Shown in pieces: positions 63,145-64,000 of a stretch of DNA of 64,000 bases (the first letter of the stretch is position 1; every line of letters starts with the position of its first letter). The notes beneath the pieces were generated by a model. The model worked only from the letters and a program-made list of their open reading frames with translations. It was not told the origin of the DNA and did not search any database. The stretch spans positions 248,001 through 312,000 of the forward strand of contig NZ_FOSL01000001.1 of the NCBI RefSeq assembly GCF_900114255.1. Direction: 5' to 3'. The position numbers and the translations under genes are program-made. This DNA comes from Neomesorhizobium albiziae (GTDB lineage Bacteria > Pseudomonadota > Alphaproteobacteria > Rhizobiales > Rhizobiaceae).

Positions 63145-64000
63145 ATGATCCACCATCCCACGCTGCGCATCATCGATATCGCGTCCGATCCCGGCGACCT
63201 CTCCCGCGTCAATGAGGATGCGGCGGGCGGCAACCGCAGTTGCGCCTTCGTCATCGACGGCGCGACCGGGCTCGGCGGCAAAAGCATCGTCGGCCAGGAC
63301 GGTTCGGATGCTGCCTGGCTCGCGCGCCTTGCCAAGACATTCTTCGAACAGGAAGTGGTTTCGGGCCGCCCGATGAGCGACGTGGTCCGCACGCTGAACA
63401 AGCAGGCCGCCACCGTGGTGCAGGAATCCTCGGCCGGGCTGCCGATCGCAGCATGGAGCCTGCCGGTTGCCAGCTTCCAGATGGTGCGAGTCGACGACGC
63501 GGCAATCGTCACGCACGGGCTGGGCGACTGCCGCCTGTTTCTGGCCGACGCTGACGGCACGATCCTCGAAACCAGCGCCATGAAAGGCAATCATGCGGCC
63601 GAGCGCGAGGGCGCCCGGCGCGCCATCGCCCATGCGGGCGGCCTTGCCGCCATCAAGGCCTTGAGCGACGACCCTGCGGTGCGCGAGGAATTGCGCCGCC
63701 GCCGCTCCGTCTACAACAGGCCGGAAGGAAACGTCTGGACGCTCGGCACCGAACCCGCCGCCGCGAAACATCTCTCCAGCGAGCCAATTTCACCGCGCCT
63801 GCCGGCGACCGGGCTTCTGTGCAGCGACGGCTTCGCTGCCTTGTGTGATCAGTACGGGCGCTACGATCCGGCCGGCCTGATCGGCAAGGCGAAATCCGAT
63901 GGATTGAAATCGCTGATCGGCGAATTGCGGCATATCGAACGCACCGAGGATCCTAACGGCGAGGCCTATCCGCGTTTCAAGGTGAGCGACGATGCGACGG
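63145..64000 (+). CDS. PP2C-family protein phosphatase, 5' part
   Basis: The gene runs off the right edge; 285 codons are present. It opens [18 protein letters not shown] from the ATG at 63145; a TTG at 63106 in the same frame is an alternative start. PP2C metal-site motifs are present in order: [44 protein letters not shown], and the terminal SDDAT just before the edge. It probably dephosphorylates Ser/Thr residues. Confidence 0.82.
   Translation, partial: MIHHPTLRIIDIASDPGDLSRVNEDAAGGNRSCAFVIDGATGLGGKSIVGQDGSDAAWLARLAKTFFEQEVVSGRPMSDVVRTLNKQAATVVQESSAGLPIAAWSLPVASFQMVRVDDAAIVTHGLGDCRLFLADADGTILETSAMKGNHAAEREGARRAIAHAGGLAAIKALSDDPAVREELRRRRSVYNRPEGNVWTLGTEPAAAKHLSSEPISPRLPATGLLCSDGFAALCDQYGRYDPAGLIGKAKSDGLKSLIGELRHIERTEDPNGEAYPRFKVSDDAT

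Noticed and set aside
61795-63771. 658-residue minus-strand frame including pdxJ
   Set aside because: Only the last 246 residues are PdxJ; the upstream part is antisense to the SpoIIAA-like and PP2C genes.

Overview
The window looks like chromosome of a high-GC alphaproteobacterium of the order Rhizobiales, most likely Mesorhizobium or a close relative. The evidence is the cyclic beta-1,2-glucan genes ndvB and ndvA beside galU, a BA14K-family surface protein, a ku-ligD pair, and many short intergenic palindromic repeats of the RIME kind. No transposase, integrase, prophage structural gene or CRISPR array was seen.

Layout. 1-13317 is a catabolic and uptake block: two FAD/GcvT-type N-methyl-amine dehydrogenase modules, an aminotransferase, two flavodoxin-fold quinone reductases, a GlcD-like oxidase, a cytosine-deaminase-like amidohydrolase, an NMT1/THI5-type ABC importer, a RidA protein and a creatininase-family hydrolase. 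13462-26687 holds a YcaQ-type DNA glycosylase, then galU, the 2854-residue glucan synthase NdvB and its exporter NdvA. 26936-30346 is the non-homologous end-joining pair ku-ligD. 30750-34750 is an OsmF/YehZYXW-type betaine importer. 35251-37808 is a transsulfuration operon (cystathionine beta-synthase, cystathionine gamma-lyase). 37955-38496 is a ParDE toxin-antitoxin pair. 38803-41457 is a methionine importer, metN-metI-metQ, whose metQ is frameshifted. A tRNA-Lys(CTT) follows, with small unrecognised ORFs beside it. 42794-54298 is accessory: a proline-rich membrane protein, a PhzF-like protein, a MacAB-type efflux system, a VanZ-methyltransferase fusion, a Nudix-like protein and an endo/exonuclease/phosphatase protein, BA14K, and two small PilZ proteins. 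54556-55855 is a chymotrypsin-fold protease with a small partner protein. 56405-64000 holds ilvC, a TetR regulator, a divergent MarR/glutathione S-transferase pair, kup, pdxJ, a SpoIIAA-like protein and a truncated PP2C phosphatase.

The most distinctive non-gene signal is a family of about 140-bp intergenic elements. They share a conserved core and have subtype-specific terminal inverted repeats. At least eight substantially complete copies plus fragments lie between 13.3 and 54.6 kb. Several end within a few bases of the stop codon of the neighbouring minus-strand gene, and one abuts a macA-like gene that has no ordinary start codon. A second, separate set of short GC-rich palindromes (RIME-like) occurs about a dozen times. 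All assignments come from reading the sequence and from family knowledge; no database search was run.
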